A model generated the notes under the pieces. It searched no databases, was not told the DNA's origin, and saw only the letters and a list, made by a program, of their open reading frames with translations. 64,000 bases of DNA. It comes from an uncultured Bacteroidia bacterium. Lineage in GTDB: Bacteria; Bacteroidota; Bacteroidia; Bacteroidales; UBA932. Location: positions 62,001-126,000 of the forward strand of contig CADAND010000002.1 in the NCBI GenBank assembly GCA_902789245.1, given 5' to 3'. Shown here piece after piece: positions 61,504 to 64,000 of the stretch. Made by a program: the position numbers and the translations under genes. Each line of letters begins with the position of its first letter. Position 1 is the stretch's first letter.

Positions 61504-62064
61504 ATGAGCATCAATGTCATGGTGGCTGATGAGAGCCACACTCGATTTGCGGAAGAAATCTGTCACGAAATCTACATCTCTTCCCTGGAGCGCAAGACCG
61601 GTATCGCCAAGCGCACGCCGGAGTACATCAATGAAAAGATCCGGGCCGGGAAAGCCGTGATCGCCGTCTCCGACGAGGGCGAGTTCGCGGGCTTCTCCTA
61701 CATCGAATCCTGGGGCGGCAAGAGCTTTGTCGCCAACTCCGGTCTGATCGTCGCGCATAAATTCCGCGGCATGGGCATCGCCAAGCGGATCAAGGAGCAG
61801 ACCTTCATCCTGTCCAGAAAACTCTTCCCGGACGCGAAGATCTTCTCCATCACCACCGGCGCGGCCGTGATGAAGATGAACTACGAGTTTGGCTTCCGCC
61901 CTGTCCCCTACACCGAGCTCACCGACGATCCGGAGTTCTGGAAGGGCTGCGAGGGCTGCCGTCATTTCGACATCCTGCAGAGCCACGATTACAAGATGTG
62001 CATCTGCACGGGCCTGCTTTACGATCCGCAGGAGCACCTGGAGATCCACCATCCGGGCGAATAG
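61504..62064 (+). CDS. GNAT-family acetyltransferase, likely N-acylglutamate synthase of the arginine operon
   Basis: 186-residue GNAT protein. The acyl-CoA loop is in LIVAHKFRGMGIAKRIKEQTFILSRKLFPDAKIFSITTGAAVMKMNYEFGF. The tail carries Cys/His-rich CEGCRHFD and MCICTGLLYD. Homologues precede argG in Bacteroides and are thought to supply the first step (N-acylation of glutamate) of arginine synthesis. The placement 63 bases before argG, under the leader, supports this; whether it uses acetyl- or succinyl-CoA is unknown. Confidence 0.8.
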   Translation: MSINVMVADESHTRFAEEICHEIYISSLERKTGIAKRTPEYINEKIRAGKAVIAVSDEGEFAGFSYIESWGGKSFVANSGLIVAHKFRGMGIAKRIKEQTFILSRKLFPDAKIFSITTGAAVMKMNYEFGFRPVPYTELTDDPEFWKGCEGCRHFDILQSHDYKMCICTGLLYDPQEHLEIHHPGE

Positions 62065-62127
62065 ATGCCGGATCGCAGTCCGTCATGACTGTGTACAATT
62101 TCAAACAGAACGAAAATAGAAACAGAT

Positions 62128-63342
62128 ATGGAAAAGAAAAAGAAAGTCGTCGTCGCCTTCAGCGGAGGTCTGGACACCTCCTATACGGTGATGTACCTGG
62201 CTAAAGAGAAAGGTTACGAGGTCCACGCCGCCTGCGCCAACACGGGCGGATTCAGCCCGGAACAGCTGAAGACCAACGAGGAGAACGCCTACAAGCTGGG
62301 CGCCACGAAGTACGTGACCCTCGACGTCACGCAGGAATACTACGCCAAGAGCCTCAAATATATGGTTTACGGCAACGTCCTGCGCAACGGCACCTACCCG
62401 ATCTCCGTCTCCTCGGAGCGCATCTTCCAGGGCATGGCCATCGCGCGCTACGCCAATGAGATCGGCGCGGACGCCATCGCCCACGGCTCCACCGGCGCCG
62501 GCAACGACCAGGTCCGCTTCGACATGACCTTCCTGGTGATGTGCCCGAACATGGAGATCATCACCCTCACGCGCGACGGCAACCTCTCCCGCAAGGAGGA
62601 GGTCGATTATCTGAATGCACACGGCTTCAACGCCGATTTCACCAAGCTCAAGTACTCCTACAACGTGGGCATCTGGGGCACGTCCATCTGCGGCGGCGAG
62701 ATCCTCGACTCCAGGCAGGGACTGCCCGAAAGCGCCTACCTCAAGCAGGTGAGCAAGCAGGGCTCTGAGATCCTGAGCCTGGGCTTCGAGAAGGGTGAGC
62801 TGAAGAGCGTGAACGGCAAGGACTACGCCGACAAGATCGCCGCCATCCAGGCCGTCGAGGCCATCGGCGCCCCGTACGGCATCGGCCGCGACATGCACGT
62901 GGGCGACACCATCATCGGCATCAAGGGCCGCGTGGGCTTCGAAGCCGCCGCCCCGATGCTGATCATCGGCGCGCACAAGTTCCTCGAGAAATTCACCTTG
63001 TCCAAGTGGCAGCAGTACTGGAAAGACCAGGTGGCCAACTGGTACGGGATGTTCCTGCACGAGAGCCAGTACCTCGAGCCCGTGATGCGCGACATCGAGG
63101 CCATGCTCGAGAGCAGCCAGCGCAACGTGAACGGCACCGTGACCCTCGAGCTGCGCCCCTACGGATTCTCCACGGTGGGCGTGGATTCCCCCGACGACCT
63201 CGTCAAGAGCAAGCTCGGCGAGTACGGCGAGACCCAGAAGGGCTGGACGGCCGAAGAGGCCAAGGGCTTCATCAAGGTCACGTCCACGCCGCTGCGCGTC
63301 TATTACGGCAACCATAAGGACGAATTCAAAGGCAATGATTAA
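62128..63342 (+). CDS. argG: Argininosuccinate synthase
   Basis: Joins citrulline and aspartate with ATP to argininosuccinate; 404 residues. ATP pyrophosphatase motif VAFSGGLDTSYT (about residues 8-19), then ACANTGGFSPEQL, AHGSTGAGNDQVRFD and NVNGTVTLELRPYGF. The set of sequences differs from the classical E. coli-type and resembles the Bacteroidetes form. Its last eight bases overlap the argC start. Confidence 0.95.
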   Translation: MEKKKKVVVAFSGGLDTSYTVMYLAKEKGYEVHAACANTGGFSPEQLKTNEENAYKLGATKYVTLDVTQEYYAKSLKYMVYGNVLRNGTYPISVSSERIFQGMAIARYANEIGADAIAHGSTGAGNDQVRFDMTFLVMCPNMEIITLTRDGNLSRKEEVDYLNAHGFNADFTKLKYSYNVGIWGTSICGGEILDSRQGLPESAYLKQVSKQGSEILSLGFEKGELKSVNGKDYADKIAAIQAVEAIGAPYGIGRDMHVGDTIIGIKGRVGFEAAAPMLIIGAHKFLEKFTLSKWQQYWKDQVANWYGMFLHESQYLEPVMRDIEAMLESSQRNVNGTVTLELRPYGFSTVGVDSPDDLVKSKLGEYGETQKGWTAEEAKGFIKVTSTPLRVYYGNHKDEFKGND

Positions 63343-64000
63343 GGTCGGCATCATCGGCGGCGCCGGCTACACGGCGGGCGAACTCCTCCGCATCCTGGTG
63401 AACCACCCGGAAGTGGAGATCGTCTTCGTGCATTCGACCAGCAACGCCGGCAATCACCTCTACGATGTGCACGGAGGCCTGTTCGGCGACACGAACCTGA
63501 CATTCAGCGACAGCTACGACCTGAACGCCGTGGATGTGCTCTTCCTCTGCTCCGCCCACGGCAAGAGCCGCGAGTTCTGGGAGCAGAACGCCTGTCCGGA
63601 AGGCCTCAAGGTCGTGGACCTGGCACAGGACTACCGCGACGAGTCCGAGGGCTATGTCTATGGCCTGCCGGAGTGGCAGCGCGACAAGATTCGCGCTGCG
63701 CGCAAGATCGCCAATCCCGGCTGTTTCGCAACGGCCATCCAGCTGGCCCTGCTGCCGCTGGCCCATGCCGGACTGCTGCAGAGCACCGTCCACGTGACGG
63801 CCATTACCGGCTCCACGGGCGCGGGCGTCAAGCCCGCCGCCACGACGCACTTCAGCTGGCGCACCGACAACCTCTCGACCTACAAGGTCTTTGAGCACCA
63901 GCATCTAAAAGAAATCTGTAGAAATCTCGGCATTTTAAGTAGTCATTCCGGGCTTGACCCGGAATCTCATCCGCAGATCCAGTTCGTCCCCATGCGGGGC
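63335..64000 (+). CDS. argC: N-acyl-gamma-glutamyl-phosphate reductase (3' end outside window)
   Basis: NADPH-dependent reductase of the arginine pathway; first 222 codons present. VGIIGGAGYTAGELLRIL nucleotide motif, FLCSAHGKS, catalytic Cys at about residue 130 in NPGCFATAIQLAL, and ITGSTGAGVKPAATTHFSWR. Residues SSHSGLDPESHP (about 202-213) come from a REP-like palindrome (63942-63968) that reads through in frame, just before the conserved FVPMRG. In Bacteroidetes the acyl group may be succinyl rather than acetyl. Confidence 0.93.
   Translation, partial: MIKVGIIGGAGYTAGELLRILVNHPEVEIVFVHSTSNAGNHLYDVHGGLFGDTNLTFSDSYDLNAVDVLFLCSAHGKSREFWEQNACPEGLKVVDLAQDYRDESEGYVYGLPEWQRDKIRAARKIANPGCFATAIQLALLPLAHAGLLQSTVHVTAITGSTGAGVKPAATTHFSWRTDNLSTYKVFEHQHLKEICRNLGILSSHSGLDPESHPQIQFVPMRG
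63942..63968. repeat. REP-like palindrome inside argC
   Basis: ATTCCGGG (63945-63952) pairs with CCCGGAAT (63958-63965) around CTTGA. It is the murF palindrome with two compensating changes (CCCGG/CCGGG becoming CCGGG/CCCGG). Confidence 0.78.

Overview
The window looks like a chromosome segment of a GC-rich member of the Bacteroidota, most likely order Bacteroidales. The evidence is Bacteroidetes-type promoters (TTTG, about 20 nt, TAnnTTTG) with few Shine-Dalgarno sequences, family-specific genes (DUF3467, DUF5683, DUF2807/GIN, fimbrillin lipoprotein, SDR-type threonine dehydrogenase, cysteate synthase, class II-like ArgG), and the gene order parA-parB-DUF5683-MltD. A finer placement (Rikenellaceae or a Cryptobacteroides-like lineage) is a guess. 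I see no rRNA, tRNA, CRISPR array, prophage or transposase gene.

Layout. 1-2.7 kb: two secreted alpha/beta hydrolases. 2.6-6.3 kb (minus): operon rubrerythrin, DUF3467, KdsC-like, Maf, RluA-type pseudouridine synthase. 6.4-13.6 kb (plus): valS, tatA, tatC, a CBM9-like protein, an ABC-F ATPase, a GIN-domain protein. 13.8-16.3 kb: CinA C-terminal amidase, a degenerate dihydroorotate dehydrogenase, a small XRE repressor and an AT-rich gap with DnaA-box-like words. 16.4-18.7 kb: queA and an acyltransferase. 19-28.7 kb: AlkZ-like protein, DUF3089/acid-phosphatase fusion, rRNA m5U methyltransferase, CaCA antiporter, cysteate synthase, two barrel-like proteins, a GNAT, rarA. 29.3-33.7 kb (minus): parA, parB, DUF5683, MltD. 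33.7-40.8 kb: lipid kinase; minus operon hpt-adk-nitroreductase-Na/Pi transporter-obg; HHH/beta-barrel protein. 40.9-44.9 kb (minus): tgt-lptG-dut-murF. 45-49.6 kb: nucleoside and C4-dicarboxylate transporters, cytidylate-kinase-like protein, fimbrillin lipoprotein with a 47-aa companion. 49.8-54.6 kb: bcp, YccF, SprT, kbl and divergent tdh. 54.6-59.9 kb (minus): porin-potA-potB-potC-potD. 60-64 kb: MalY-like lyase and the arginine operon (leader peptide, GNAT, argG, argC).

How genes work together: kbl and tdh form the threonine-to-glycine pathway under one divergent promoter region. queA and tgt are two steps of queuosine formation. The porin plus Pot ABC genes look like a polyamine uptake route across both membranes. 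Cysteate synthase suggests sulfonolipid synthesis. The arginine operon is preceded by a 14-codon, arginine-rich leader ORF whose last codons lie in a hairpin, suggesting attenuation.

The most unusual content is a load of structured dispersed repeats. One family ('K', five copies, all intergenic) has a conserved core near GACGGCACGGGCAAACGG enclosed by stem arms that differ in every copy yet stay complementary. A second family ('A', two copies) shows compensatory changes between copies, and one copy lies in frame inside the pseudouridine synthase gene. A third, REP-like family (ATTCCCGG-type palindromes) lies between genes and also in frame inside murF and argC.
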